Of a stretch of DNA of 64,000 bases, positions 8,341-17,374 are shown one piece after another. The position numbers and the translations under genes were made by a program. The DNA comes from Microvirga sp. BSC39 (GTDB lineage: Bacteria > Pseudomonadota > Alphaproteobacteria > Rhizobiales > Beijerinckiaceae): positions 310,001-374,000 of the forward strand of contig NZ_JPUG01000078.1 of assembly GCF_000739015.1 (NCBI RefSeq). Reading direction: 5' to 3'. Numbering within the stretch: position 1 is the first letter of the stretch; every line of letters starts with the position of its first letter. The notes beneath the pieces are model-generated. The model had not been told where the DNA came from. It did not search any database and saw only the letters and a program-made list of their open reading frames with translations.

Positions 8341-9225
8341 TCATTCGGATCGCTGCGTTGGAGGCTTGACAGTTATGGTCATCGCGAAGCGGCGAGTTTC
8401 GCCGGACTGAACGAAAACAATCCCCGGCTTGTCTGAGAAGTCGCCTGCGAAGCCCTGCGGATCCGCATAACCCTGCCAGGGCTCGATGCAGATGAAACCT
8501 GCTCCCGGTTTCGTCCAGACTCCCAAATGCGGCATGTCGGGATACTCGACACGAACCGAGGCGCCACCAGGTGCGCCGTACTCGACGGAACGGCTTCTCA
8601 GCTGATCGAACACCAGAGCATCCGCATCGAAGAGAGCGTCACGCAAGACAAGGGCGCGGCCCTGCACAGGGGTCGGTTCAGTCTCGCGCTTGATGAGACC
8701 TTCAAGAGGTCGGCGAATCGGTGCCGTCTCCTCCTGCTCGAACCGGATCTCGTGGGCCTCGCGCGGAGCATCGTAGGGCAGGGGCCATCGGAAGGCCGGG
8801 TGGAAGCCGAACGAGACCGGCATGTGGGAGGATCCGGTATTCGCCACGGCTGCGGTGATGCTCAATGTAGCGCCTTCAACCACATAGCTCACATCGAGCT
8901 GGAAAGGAAAAGGGTAGCGCTGAAGCGTAGCTTCACTCGAGCAGAGGCGAAGGCGGCATTGAGATGGGTTTGCCTCTTCGACTTCGAAGCGGGACGTGCG
9001 GGCAAAGCCGTGCCTGGGCAGCTCGTACTCCAATCCGTCGACACGGATGCGATCGTTACTCACACGACCGACAATGGGAAAGAGCAGGGGGGAGCGCCCG
9101 GTCCAGAAGGCAGGATCTCCGTCCCACAGCCAATCACGACCCTGCTCATCCTGGAGACGAATGAGCTCGGCTCCCTCCGCAGACACCTGCGCGCGCAGGT
9201 GTGGACTGGAGATGATGACGCTCAT
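8341..9225 (-). CDS. Aldose 1-epimerase family protein
   Basis: 294 residues with the galactose-mutarotase fold signatures: LWDGDPAFWTGRSPLLFPIVGR near the N-terminus, RHGFAR, the catalytic-type His in GFHPAF, and the catalytic Glu in CIEPWQGYADP. These proteins interconvert alpha and beta anomers of aldoses in the cytoplasm; this branch (LacX/YeaD-like) has uncertain substrates. It lies downstream of the GGDEF/EAL gene on the same strand with a 140-base gap, so it may be transcribed separately. A link to the arabinose-like operon 1.3 kb away is possible but unsupported. Confidence 0.85.
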   Translation of the reverse strand: MSVIISSPHLRAQVSAEGAELIRLQDEQGRDWLWDGDPAFWTGRSPLLFPIVGRVSNDRIRVDGLEYELPRHGFARTSRFEVEEANPSQCRLRLCSSEATLQRYPFPFQLDVSYVVEGATLSITAAVANTGSSHMPVSFGFHPAFRWPLPYDAPREAHEIRFEQEETAPIRRPLEGLIKRETEPTPVQGRALVLRDALFDADALVFDQLRSRSVEYGAPGGASVRVEYPDMPHLGVWTKPGAGFICIEPWQGYADPQGFAGDFSDKPGIVFVQSGETRRFAMTITVKPPTQRSE

Positions 9226-9369
9226 TCTTCAAGCTCCCTTTCCCATGGTGCTGATCCCGGCACGACGGCGCGGAGGGACAGATGGGGCTGGAAACAGGAT
9301 CGGCAAGGCAGACGGAAGCTTGCAAGATAGAGATTCGAACTTCCCGGCCTGCTGCCAATGTAGCTTACG

Positions 9370-12363
9370 CTAAGACCTGTTCATCGCCTTATCGGAGCGG
9401 GGCCTCACAAGCATGGAATTCCACCGGCTTACGAGATCCGGAACCTGTGAGGCGGCCATCGGCTTCGCATACAGAAAGCCCTGGGCATGATCGCAACCCA
9501 ACTCGCGCAGACGCCGAGCCTGCCCATGCGTTTCGACCCCCTCGGCCGTGACCTGAAGCTGCAGGCTCTTTCCAAGGCTGATAACCGCAGCTACGATCGC
9601 TTCATCGTCTGAGTCCTGCTCAAGATCACGCACGAAACTCCTGTCGATCTTGATATGATCCACGGGAAACTGCTTCAGATGGGTCAAGGAGGCATATCCG
9701 GTGCCGAAATCGTCCAGTGCGATCTGGATCCCCTGCCGCCGGAATTGGGCGAGTGCTTCGGAAACGTTGTGTGAGTTCCTGCCGAGTAGAACGGTTTCCG
9801 TGACCTCCACCTCGAACAATGAGGCCGGTACCCTCAAACGATCCAGCGTCCGCAACAGGTTGTCGACGATGGCCGCTTGACCGAACTCAGCTGGCGAGAG
9901 ATTCAGAGCGATCCGGCCAAACAGGAGGTCCTGATCCAGCCAGCTGCGGACATCCGCAGCAATCTTTGTGATCAGCTTCTTGCCGATGGCCGCCGCGATA
10001 TCGTGATCCTCGAAGACTGCGCCGAAGTACCCGGGGGTGAGGATGCCCTCGGTCGGATGCTGCCACCGTGCCAGCGCCTCAAGGCCGATGATCTCTCCTG
10101 TCGTGAGACAGATCTTCGGCTGATAGAAGGGAACAATCTCGTCGTTGGAAATGGCCTCGCGCATATCGCGTCCAAGGGAGACGCGTTGCTCGATGACGTT
10201 CCGCATTTCGGGCGAATACGTGATGACCCGGTTTCGCCCCTGAGACTTGGCCTGGTACATCGCAATATCGGCATCCTTGATGAGTTCCGCCGGATTCCCG
10301 TCATGATCGGGAAAGGCGGCGATGCCGATGCTCACCCGGCTGATCAGCGTCCGCTTCTGGTAGATGAACGGCTGACGAAGCATTTCGGCGATCAACGAGC
10401 CAAGCCTTGTCGCGTTCTCCAGCTTCAGCGGATCGACGACGAGGACAGCGAACTCGTCCCCGCCGATCCGTGCCACGGTATCGCATCCCCGCACCATGGT
10501 GGACAGACGGCGAGCCGTTTCTTGCAGCAGAGCATCCCCGGCGTCATGTCCGAGCGTATCGTTGATGTCTTTGAAGTCGTCTAGGTCGATCAGGAGAAGG
10601 CTGACACTTGTGCCGCTCTGCCGTGCATGGTCGAGAGCGGCATCGAGACGATGCTGAAACAGCGTGCGGTTGGGAAGACCGGTTAGGGCATCATGGTTGG
10701 CTGAGCGCCAGATTTCTTGTTCCGCTTCCTTCTGCTCGCTGATGTCGAAGGTAACGCCCACGATCCGATCAGGGCCGGCCTGTTCGCCACGGGCACGCAG
10801 CCATCGCGTCTCTCCGCTGGGCAGGACATAGCGGCACTCGATGGAACTGGCCCCGTCCGAACGGATCTCACGCAGGAACCCTTCGACTTTCTGATGATCA
10901 TCGGGGTGAATGCCGGTCATGAAAGTTATGTCGACGCTTGGCCTAATTCCAAGCAGCGCCAAAGAATTCTCGGAACGGGTGGTCGCCCCGGACTGCGGGT
11001 TGAACTCCCACGCGATCATATGGGCGGCCTTGAGTGCCAGTTGCAGACGCTCCTCGCTTTTCCTCAGTGCCTGCTCCGACTCCTTGCGCTCGTGGATGTC
11101 CATGGCGATGCCGAACCATTGCTCGATCCTGCCTTGCTCGTTCTTCAAGGGTTGGCCGCGCACGATAAACCAGCGATACATGCCATCCAAGGCTCGCCGC
11201 AAAGGCATTTCGATTTCGAAAGATGTGCCCTTGCCGAGGGCATCATTCCAGATGCCGAGGATCCGCTCGCGCTGGAGCGGATCGATGACCGCGCTCCAAC
11301 TCCCGGCCGGTCCGTCCTCGACACGTAAGCCGGTGTACTCGTACCAGACGTCGTTGCAATAGGTGAACTCTCCGTCCGGAGCGCTAAACCAGACGACCTG
11401 TGGGGAGTTCATGGATGCCGGCATGGCATCCACAAGGGTGCGAAGGCGCTTCTCGCTTCTCCGAAGGCGCTCTTCAGTGGCTCGAAAGTCCGTGATGTCC
11501 CGGGAGATGCAAAGGAAGCCCTGTGGAGTGCGGTCGTGCCCCAGAATTGGGGTAACGACGACATCCCACCATTTCTGGGTTCCTGTCATCGTTGCGCACG
11601 GCCCCTGAAAGCGACCGATCCCGCCCGACTTGACCGCCTCAATGGCTGCGGCGGACTCCTCGCCGGCGATGCTGCTCCAGATCTCGGTCCAGTGGCGTCC
11701 TTCAATTGTGCGAAAATCCTCGACTTCCATGGCGCGCATGCCGCCTTGGCTCATGAAGCGGAGACGCCCCTTCAGGTCGAAAACCTTGATGCAGTCATCG
11801 GAGCTTGCCAGAAGACGACGTGTAAACTCCTCGCTTTCGGCCGCCGTCTTGCTGGTCAGTCTCAGCTCGAGCTGACACATGACCGCTTCGGCAAGCGTGG
11901 CAAGCGCTTCTCCTTGCTGTTCGGTGAGGCCGTCAGGGCGCGCGATGTAGTCGAGAACGCAGAGCATCCCGAGCGGCAGGTCCTCTTTCGTCTTGAGCGG
12001 AACTCCCGCGTAGAATGACAAGCCGGGTTCGCCTTCCATTCGAACCCTGTCATTGAAGCGCGGGTCAAGGTTCAAATCAGCGACGACGAAAAGTCCTGGC
12101 TGCAGGATGGCATGATTGCAGACTGAGTTCTCGCGGGGGGTCTGTGTGAACTCCAGTCCAATCCTGGCTTTGAACCACTGTCGATGCTCGTCAAGAAACG
12201 AGATGCAAGCTATCGGAGTATTGCAGATCTGAGCCGCTAATTTCGCGATGTTGTCGAACTGAACCTCCGGCGCTGTATCCAGAATGGCGAAGTTCCGGAG
12301 CGCAGCAAGGCGTTCGACTTCCTCCCAATGAGGCAGCTCGCTGTGACCAGGACATTCTAACAT
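9370..12363 (-). CDS. GAF-PAS-PAS-PAS-GGDEF-EAL cyclic di-GMP turnover protein
   Basis: 997 residues from the ATG at 12361-12363 (MLECPGHSEL); an upstream TTG adds 20 residues but has no ribosome site. Order: GAF (about 17-165), PAS1 (185-300), PAS2 (310-425), PAS3 (440-550), GGDEF (553-720), EAL (740-985). The cyclase active site is intact (RIGGDEFAVLV, about residue 633) and the phosphodiesterase signature GLEALAR (about 761) is present with later DDFGTGYASL and AEGVET motifs, so both activities are possible. No transmembrane segment is seen, so it senses a cytoplasmic signal. It sits 800 bases from the flagellar regulator ftcR, transcribed in the opposite direction; a role in motile/sessile switching is inference. 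Confidence 0.93.
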   Translation of the reverse strand: MLECPGHSELPHWEEVERLAALRNFAILDTAPEVQFDNIAKLAAQICNTPIACISFLDEHRQWFKARIGLEFTQTPRENSVCNHAILQPGLFVVADLNLDPRFNDRVRMEGEPGLSFYAGVPLKTKEDLPLGMLCVLDYIARPDGLTEQQGEALATLAEAVMCQLELRLTSKTAAESEEFTRRLLASSDDCIKVFDLKGRLRFMSQGGMRAMEVEDFRTIEGRHWTEIWSSIAGEESAAAIEAVKSGGIGRFQGPCATMTGTQKWWDVVVTPILGHDRTPQGFLCISRDITDFRATEERLRRSEKRLRTLVDAMPASMNSPQVVWFSAPDGEFTYCNDVWYEYTGLRVEDGPAGSWSAVIDPLQRERILGIWNDALGKGTSFEIEMPLRRALDGMYRWFIVRGQPLKNEQGRIEQWFGIAMDIHERKESEQALRKSEERLQLALKAAHMIAWEFNPQSGATTRSENSLALLGIRPSVDITFMTGIHPDDHQKVEGFLREIRSDGASSIECRYVLPSGETRWLRARGEQAGPDRIVGVTFDISEQKEAEQEIWRSANHDALTGLPNRTLFQHRLDAALDHARQSGTSVSLLLIDLDDFKDINDTLGHDAGDALLQETARRLSTMVRGCDTVARIGGDEFAVLVVDPLKLENATRLGSLIAEMLRQPFIYQKRTLISRVSIGIAAFPDHDGNPAELIKDADIAMYQAKSQGRNRVITYSPEMRNVIEQRVSLGRDMREAISNDEIVPFYQPKICLTTGEIIGLEALARWQHPTEGILTPGYFGAVFEDHDIAAAIGKKLITKIAADVRSWLDQDLLFGRIALNLSPAEFGQAAIVDNLLRTLDRLRVPASLFEVEVTETVLLGRNSHNVSEALAQFRRQGIQIALDDFGTGYASLTHLKQFPVDHIKIDRSFVRDLEQDSDDEAIVAAVISLGKSLQLQVTAEGVETHGQARRLRELGCDHAQGFLYAKPMAASQVPDLVSRWNSMLVRPRSDKAMNRS

Positions 12364-12815
12364 GCAAAAACTGCCGGTTGAGAAGCATAGGGGCTTTGAG
12401 AAATGTCGGATGAGCCGACCCAACGGAGGGGCATCATGCCTCGAGCATTCACTCGATCCGTTGCGAACCTATGATCCGGGCCGACCGGTAAAATGGCAGT
12501 GCGTCATGCCGGTCCTCAACGAGGACCTGCCATAGTGCTGATAAACTCTTGTCTTTAGTTATCGAAAGATACTCAAACCAAAGGGGTAGCTGTCGTCTTA
12601 CGCAAGGTCAAGAAATGGGGCGCGACACCCCGTTTCAGGGTTAACAGAGGCCTTCCATTCGTCTCACCCGCCAACGTGCAGGCCCCTGTTTCGCCTGCAT
12701 GGCAATCTGTCGTTGTTGGCGCCTGAAAGAGCATTGATTCTCCGAAGTGCAGAAGACATGAGCCGTGCAATCTGACCTTGAGACGCTGCTGTCTTCGCAG
12801 GTTGCGTAGGTGGTT

Positions 12816-12847
12816 CTACGTAGCGTCGAATTTCGGGAACTACGTAG
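12816..12847. repeat. Pair of identical palindromes CTACGTAG
   Basis: CTACGTAG occurs at 12816-12823 and again at 12840-12847, a start-to-start distance of 24 bases. Each is self-complementary, so the pair looks like two dimer-binding sites. A partial copy (GCTACGTT) follows near 12891. No regulator can be named. Confidence 0.4.
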
Positions 12848-12999
12848 TTACAAGAGATCATAACGGCTCTTCCGGGACGAGTGAGAGAGAAAGCTACGTT
12901 CCAGCTTTGGAAAAACATGAGATCTGACAATCCTTTGTGCTTTCTGCTTGGTCGGCTCTGCCGTGAACAGATGGGACAATTTACCTGCGAAAGGTCTTC

Positions 13000-13027
13000 T
13001 TAACGTTGGTTAAGGAGCATTAACCAT
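13000..13027. promoter_or_regulatory. TTAA cluster, possible CtrA site upstream of ftcR
   Basis: TTAAC (13000-13004), GGTTAA (13008-13013) and TTAACCAT (13020-13027) are packed in 28 bases; GGTTAA and TTAACC form a 6-bp inverted repeat. TTAACCAT resembles the CtrA half-site used in alphaproteobacteria. The spacing between TTAA words is six, not the classical seven, so the call is tentative. It lies about 160 bases before the ftcR start. Confidence 0.4.
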
Positions 13028-13185
13028 AAGCGAGTGGCATCTCCCATTATTTACGTATTGTCCGTTGAAGGGCCAAAATATAGTTTCTGTCTCAGCCGCT
13101 TAACGAAGCTGAATCAAGTAAATAAACGTGAGCGGCAAGCACACAATTAATGAACGCACTTAATTACTAAGGCGGGGCAGAAGAA

Positions 13186-13872
13186 ATGTATATCGTCGTC
13201 GATGACCGGCAGATGGTTACGTCTGGATATGTTGCGAGCTTCAAGCGTGAAGGCATATCCTCCCTTGGCTTATACTCAGACGAGTTCAGCGATTGGCTGG
13301 AGACGGCCTCGGATTCCGACCTGGAGGCCGTGCAGGGCTTCGTGCTGGGCACCTTCGAAGAGCGGGTTCATTCCGCCGAAAGTATCCGGCGCTACTCCAA
13401 GGCTCCAATCATCGCCCTGAGCGATGTTCGCTCTCTCGAAGAGACCCTGGAGCTCTTCACTGCGAAGTTCGACGATGTTGTTCGTAAGCCTGTTCATGTC
13501 CGGGAGATTCTCGCACGCACCGAGGCTGTCTGGCGCCGCGTGAACGCGAACTCAGGAAAGAAGGCTCAGGACAGCAGTGACAGGTTGAAGGTCTTCTTTG
13601 ATGGCCGCGATCCGGAGATCGATGGCCTTCCTCTCTCCCTCCCTCGCCGTGAAAGGCACATTCTCGAATATCTGGTTCGCAAGAAGGGGCATCGGCTCAC
13701 CAAGAAGCAGATCTTCGACGCGGTCTACGGGATCTACAGCGATGATGTCGAGGACAGTGTCGTCGAGGGGCATATCAGCAAGCTGCGCAAGAAGCTGCGG
13801 CAGCGCCTTGGTTATGATCCGATCGATGCTAAGCGATATATCGGCTATTCCTATGTAGGTGTCGCCTCCTGA
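13186..13872 (+). CDS. ftcR: Flagellar transcriptional regulator FtcR (Rem family)
   Basis: 228 residues: an N-terminal receiver-like domain (1-120) and a C-terminal OmpR-type winged helix (about 130-225). The family is recognised from YIVVDDRQMVTSGYVASF, DDVVRKPVHVREILAR, FFDGRDPEI, LPRRERHILEYL and SVVEGHISKLRKKL. FtcR in Brucella and Rem in Sinorhizobium activate flagellar basal-body operons. The receiver has the Asp pair of strand 1 but no Asp at the usual phosphorylation site (the strand reads GFVLG), as in other family members, so activity is probably set by amount rather than phosphorylation. It is monocistronic, ends in a strong terminator, and stands at the head of the motility region. 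Confidence 0.93.
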   Translation: MYIVVDDRQMVTSGYVASFKREGISSLGLYSDEFSDWLETASDSDLEAVQGFVLGTFEERVHSAESIRRYSKAPIIALSDVRSLEETLELFTAKFDDVVRKPVHVREILARTEAVWRRVNANSGKKAQDSSDRLKVFFDGRDPEIDGLPLSLPRRERHILEYLVRKKGHRLTKKQIFDAVYGIYSDDVEDSVVEGHISKLRKKLRQRLGYDPIDAKRYIGYSYVGVAS

Positions 13873-13888
13873 TCCTGACGACTTCAAT

Positions 13889-13929
13889 GTATGGCTGCCG
13901 CAGCTTGCTGCGGCAGCCATACTATTTTT
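13889..13929 (+). terminator. Rho-independent terminator of ftcR
   Basis: Perfect 16-bp inverted repeat: arms 13889-13904 and 13907-13922 (GTATGGCTGCCGCAGC and its complement), followed by ATTTTTG. It begins 17 bases after the ftcR stop. Confidence 0.9.
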
Positions 13930-14570
13930 GCTGATCCATGTTGGGCGCTCACGGTCTCCAGACGTTCAACATCGGACCCCTCGTTAACGACAACCCCCTC
14001 AGATCAAATTCTGTCAGATCGGCCGGATGAAGGTTCCGGTTGCAGCGACAAATACGTCGCCAGATTCCGCCGACAACGCATCAGTGCCAAATGCAACATT
14101 GATGCTGTTAAGGTGTGCGGCTTTTATCTGAAAATGAGTCGATTCAGCGCTCAACCCCTCTGCGCGTTAACTCTAATGCAGGAAACGCCGACTTATTCTT
14201 CCTCAACGTCATGGCTGCGACCCAAGAGGCGCAAAGCTCAATAGATCAACTCTTCGTCCGATGAGCGACGAAGAGTTGATCGGGTCCAGCCGCTCAGCCG
14301 CATTGGCTGACGAAGTGATGCAGTGAACGAGGCGTACTGGGGCACTATCATGAAGATCGGAATATCGCGGACGACCGTCTGCATGCGGACAATGCGCAGC
14401 AGGCGCTTCCCTGATTTTCAATCCTGATCCGATCCCTGCCCTTCAGTTCCCACGTCTGAACATGAGGTTCAGCGCTTTATTGCCGGCGTGAAGGCCGAAC
14501 GATTCTCCCAATCTGAAGCGCCAGACGACCGGCGCCATTCAGTTCACATAGTAAGAGTTGAGACACGGCA
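13930..14570. other. Gene-free region upstream of cheA
   Basis: About 640 bases without a convincing gene; short frames here lack ribosome sites, and one starts inside the ftcR terminator. It contains the hairpin at 14244-14281 and presumably the cheA promoter, which I cannot place. Confidence 0.5.
14244..14281. repeat. Perfect 15-bp inverted repeat
   Basis: Arms 14244-14258 (GATCAACTCTTCGTC) and 14267-14281 are exact complements around an 8-base loop. Neither side has a run of T, so a simple terminator is unlikely. It lies 290 bases before cheA. Possibilities are the hairpin of a small RNA, an attenuator, or a protein-binding dyad. Confidence 0.6.
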
Positions 14571-17372
14571 ATGGACGACCTTCTTCTTGAGTTTCTTACC
14601 GAGACCAACGAGCACCTCGAAACGGTCGACGTGGAGATGGTCCGTTTCGAGCAGGATCCGAACAACGAAGCTATCCTCAGCAACATCTTCCGCTTGGTTC
14701 ATACGATCAAGGGAACCTGCGGATTTCTCGGTCTGCCCCGGCTCGAAGCACTGGCTCATGCAGCTGAAACGCTCATGGGCAAGTTCCGCGACGGAATGGC
14801 GGTCACGACTCCTGCCGTTTCGCTGATCCTCAGCACCCTTGATCGCATCAAGGAGATCCTCGGGGAGCTTGAGCGTCAGGGCGCCGAACCAGAAGGATCC
14901 GATGGCGATCTCATCGCATTGCTGGACAGGATGGCCTCGCAGGAGCCATCTGCTCCGGAGGCTGCCCTGGCTCCAAAGACGGCGCAAGCCTCGCCCACTC
15001 CCGTCTACCAAGTGCTCGAACGGGAGCTGAAGCCGGGTGAGGTTTCGCTCGACGAGTTAGAGCGTGCCTTTCAGGCGGCTCCCGGTCCAGAGAAGGATGT
15101 GACCGCCGGCACCCTGACCTACCAGGTGCTTGAGCGCCCTCTGAAGCCGGGCGAGGTTTCCCTCGATGAGCTGGAGCGCGCGTTCCGCGAAGCGCCGGGA
15201 CCGGCTCGTCTCGTTATTGAGAAGCCTACCGAGAAGGCATCCAGCGAGATGCCAGCGGTTCCCGCTGCAGCACCTACGGCTCCCAAGAAGAATGGCGAAT
15301 CGTCTGAGGCAGGAGAGGCCGGCGAAGGCATCTCGGGTAAGGTTCAGACGATCCGTGTCAACGTAGATACGCTCGAACACCTCATGACGATGGTATCCGA
15401 GCTGGTTCTTACTCGAAATCAGCTGCTTGAGATCGCCCGGCGCAGCTCGGAGGATCACGGCTACAAGGTGCCGCTACAGCGTCTATCGCAGGTTACGGCC
15501 GAGTTGCAGGACGGGGTGATGAAGACCCGGATGCAACCGATCGGAAATGCCTGGCAGAAGCTGCCTCGTGTTGTGCGCGACCTTTCGAACGAACTCTCGA
15601 AGAAGATCGAGCTCGTGATGCAGGGTGCGGACACGGAGCTCGACCGGCAAGTCCTTGAGGTCATCAAGGACCCTCTCACCCATATGGTCCGCAACTCGGC
15701 GGACCATGGCATCGAGAGCCCGGCCGAACGGAAGGCTTCCGGTAAGCACGAGAAGGGCACGATCCGCCTCAACGCCTATCACGAAGGCGGCTCCATCACG
15801 ATCGAGATTGCCGACGACGGCAAGGGGCTGAACTTCGCAGCCATCAGGAAGAAAGCCGCCGAGCGGGGGATTGCAAACGACGCCGAACTGGAGCGGATGA
15901 GCGATGCCCAGGTGGCGAAATTCATCTTCCACCCCGGCTTCTCGACAGCCGCGAAAGTCACATCCGTCTCGGGCCGCGGCGTCGGCATGGATGTGGTCAA
16001 AACCAACATCGAGCTGATTGGCGGAACCGTCGACATTCGCTCCGAGCAGGGTCGAGGAACGACCTTTACGATCAAGATCCCGCTGACGCTGGCTATCGTT
16101 GCAGCACTCATCGTGTCGTCCAAGGATCAGCGCTTTGCCATTCCGCAGATTGCGGTATCGGAGCTCGTCCGGGTGTCGCCCGCCTCGGAGCATTCGATCG
16201 AGCGCATCAACGGAACACCGATCCTGCGCCTGCGCGACCGTCTGCTGCCGATCGTGCCGCTGTCGAAAGTCATGGGTCTGTCCGGAAATGAGGACGCCAA
16301 TCACGGCTTCGTGGTCGTAACGCAAGTCGCACATCAGCGCTTCGGCATTCTCGTCGACGGAGTGTTTCATACCGAGGAAATCGTGGTGAAGCCGATGTCC
16401 TCGAAGCTGCGGCACATCCAGCTCTTCTCAGGCAACACCATCCTGGGCGACGGCGCCGTCGTGCTGATCATTGATCCTAACGGTCTCGCCCGCATGGTGG
16501 GTTCGGAGTCGGACCGCAATGAGTTCCAGGGCGATGCGGATCCTGAGCAAGCGGTCGTTGCTGCGGACGAACTGACAAGCCTGCTGGTCTTCCGTGGCGG
16601 GAGCGAGAGCCTGAAGGCTGTCCCGCTTTCCCTGGTGACGCGGCTTGAGGAGATCGAAGCATCCACGATCGAATGGTCGAGCGGCCGCCCCGTCGTTCAG
16701 TACCGCGGCCGCCTGATGCCGCTGGTCTCCTGTGACGAAGAACTCACGATCAAGCGTGAAGGCATGCAGTCGCTGCTGGTGTTCTCGGACGGCGATGTGT
16801 CCATGGGTCTGGCAGTTGCCGAGATTGTCGACATCGTGGAAGACAAGCTGGACATCGAACTTTTGGCCGAGCGCTCCGATCTCGTCGGCTCTGCCGTCGT
16901 CAGGGGGCGCACCACCGAAATCGTCAATGTCGCCCACTACCTGCCGATGGTTCTGGAGACCTGGTCGCGCAAGGAGCGAAAGGGCGGGCCGGAGCGGTCT
17001 CTGCTCCTCGTCGACAGCTCGACCTTCTTCCGGGACATGCTCGTGCCGGTTCTGAAGGCGTCCGGATATCGCGTCCAAACCGCTTCGACCGCACAGGAGG
17101 CTGTTCGCCTGCTATCGAACGGACTGCACGTTGACGTGGTCGTCACGGATCTTGAGCTTTCAGGACATTCCGGCTTTGCCCTGGTTGCGTCCTTGCGGGC
17201 CGATCCGCATCACAGCGTGACTCCTGTGATCGGTCTAACCGTCAAGCCCGACCCGCAGCAGATTGCCCTGGCCAGAAAGCTGCACATTTCCGAGATCGTC
17301 TCGAAAATCGACCGCAGAGGCCTGCTCTCCGCTCTCGCGGAGCTCAATGGAACGCTTGAAGAGGCTGCTTAA
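14571..17372 (+). CDS. cheA: Chemotaxis histidine kinase CheA with C-terminal receiver
   Basis: 933 residues. Hpt domain (1-105) with phospho-His44 in LVHTIKGTCGF; linker with a 28-residue unit repeated at 146-173 and 184-211 (25 of 28 identical) where a P2 domain would be expected; dimerisation domain (about 258-320); ATPase domain with N-box RNSADHGIE (about 374) and G-boxes ADDGKG and GRGVGMD; two CheW-like regions (about 520-650 and 665-800); a receiver (808-930) with Asp in VVVTDLELSG. It phosphorylates CheY and CheB in response to receptors. First gene of cheA-cheW-cheY-cheZ. The extra CheW-like region and receiver are longer than classic CheA; the receiver may be a phosphate sink. Confidence 0.95.
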   Translation: MDDLLLEFLTETNEHLETVDVEMVRFEQDPNNEAILSNIFRLVHTIKGTCGFLGLPRLEALAHAAETLMGKFRDGMAVTTPAVSLILSTLDRIKEILGELERQGAEPEGSDGDLIALLDRMASQEPSAPEAALAPKTAQASPTPVYQVLERELKPGEVSLDELERAFQAAPGPEKDVTAGTLTYQVLERPLKPGEVSLDELERAFREAPGPARLVIEKPTEKASSEMPAVPAAAPTAPKKNGESSEAGEAGEGISGKVQTIRVNVDTLEHLMTMVSELVLTRNQLLEIARRSSEDHGYKVPLQRLSQVTAELQDGVMKTRMQPIGNAWQKLPRVVRDLSNELSKKIELVMQGADTELDRQVLEVIKDPLTHMVRNSADHGIESPAERKASGKHEKGTIRLNAYHEGGSITIEIADDGKGLNFAAIRKKAAERGIANDAELERMSDAQVAKFIFHPGFSTAAKVTSVSGRGVGMDVVKTNIELIGGTVDIRSEQGRGTTFTIKIPLTLAIVAALIVSSKDQRFAIPQIAVSELVRVSPASEHSIERINGTPILRLRDRLLPIVPLSKVMGLSGNEDANHGFVVVTQVAHQRFGILVDGVFHTEEIVVKPMSSKLRHIQLFSGNTILGDGAVVLIIDPNGLARMVGSESDRNEFQGDADPEQAVVAADELTSLLVFRGGSESLKAVPLSLVTRLEEIEASTIEWSSGRPVVQYRGRLMPLVSCDEELTIKREGMQSLLVFSDGDVSMGLAVAEIVDIVEDKLDIELLAERSDLVGSAVVRGRTTEIVNVAHYLPMVLETWSRKERKGGPERSLLLVDSSTFFRDMLVPVLKASGYRVQTASTAQEAVRLLSNGLHVDVVVTDLELSGHSGFALVASLRADPHHSVTPVIGLTVKPDPQQIALARKLHISEIVSKIDRRGLLSALAELNGTLEEAA

Positions 17373-17374
17373 TC

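Larger units (their letters stand above)
12364..13185. other. Gene-free region upstream of ftcR
   Basis: About 820 bases, visibly more AT-rich than its surroundings, between the divergent GGDEF/EAL gene and ftcR. A minus-strand frame at 12664-12930 has no ribosome site, and its translation looks like noise. The stretch holds two identical 8-bp palindromes and a cluster of TTAA words described separately. It probably carries the control region of ftcR. Confidence 0.5.

Noticed and set aside
12664..12930. 88-aa minus-strand frame in the region before ftcR
   Set aside because: No ribosome site, AT-rich surroundings, no family resemblance; it also covers the CTACGTAG palindromes.
13891..14244. 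117-aa frame after ftcR
   Set aside because: It begins inside the terminator hairpin, lacks a ribosome site, and its translation is low in typical protein features.
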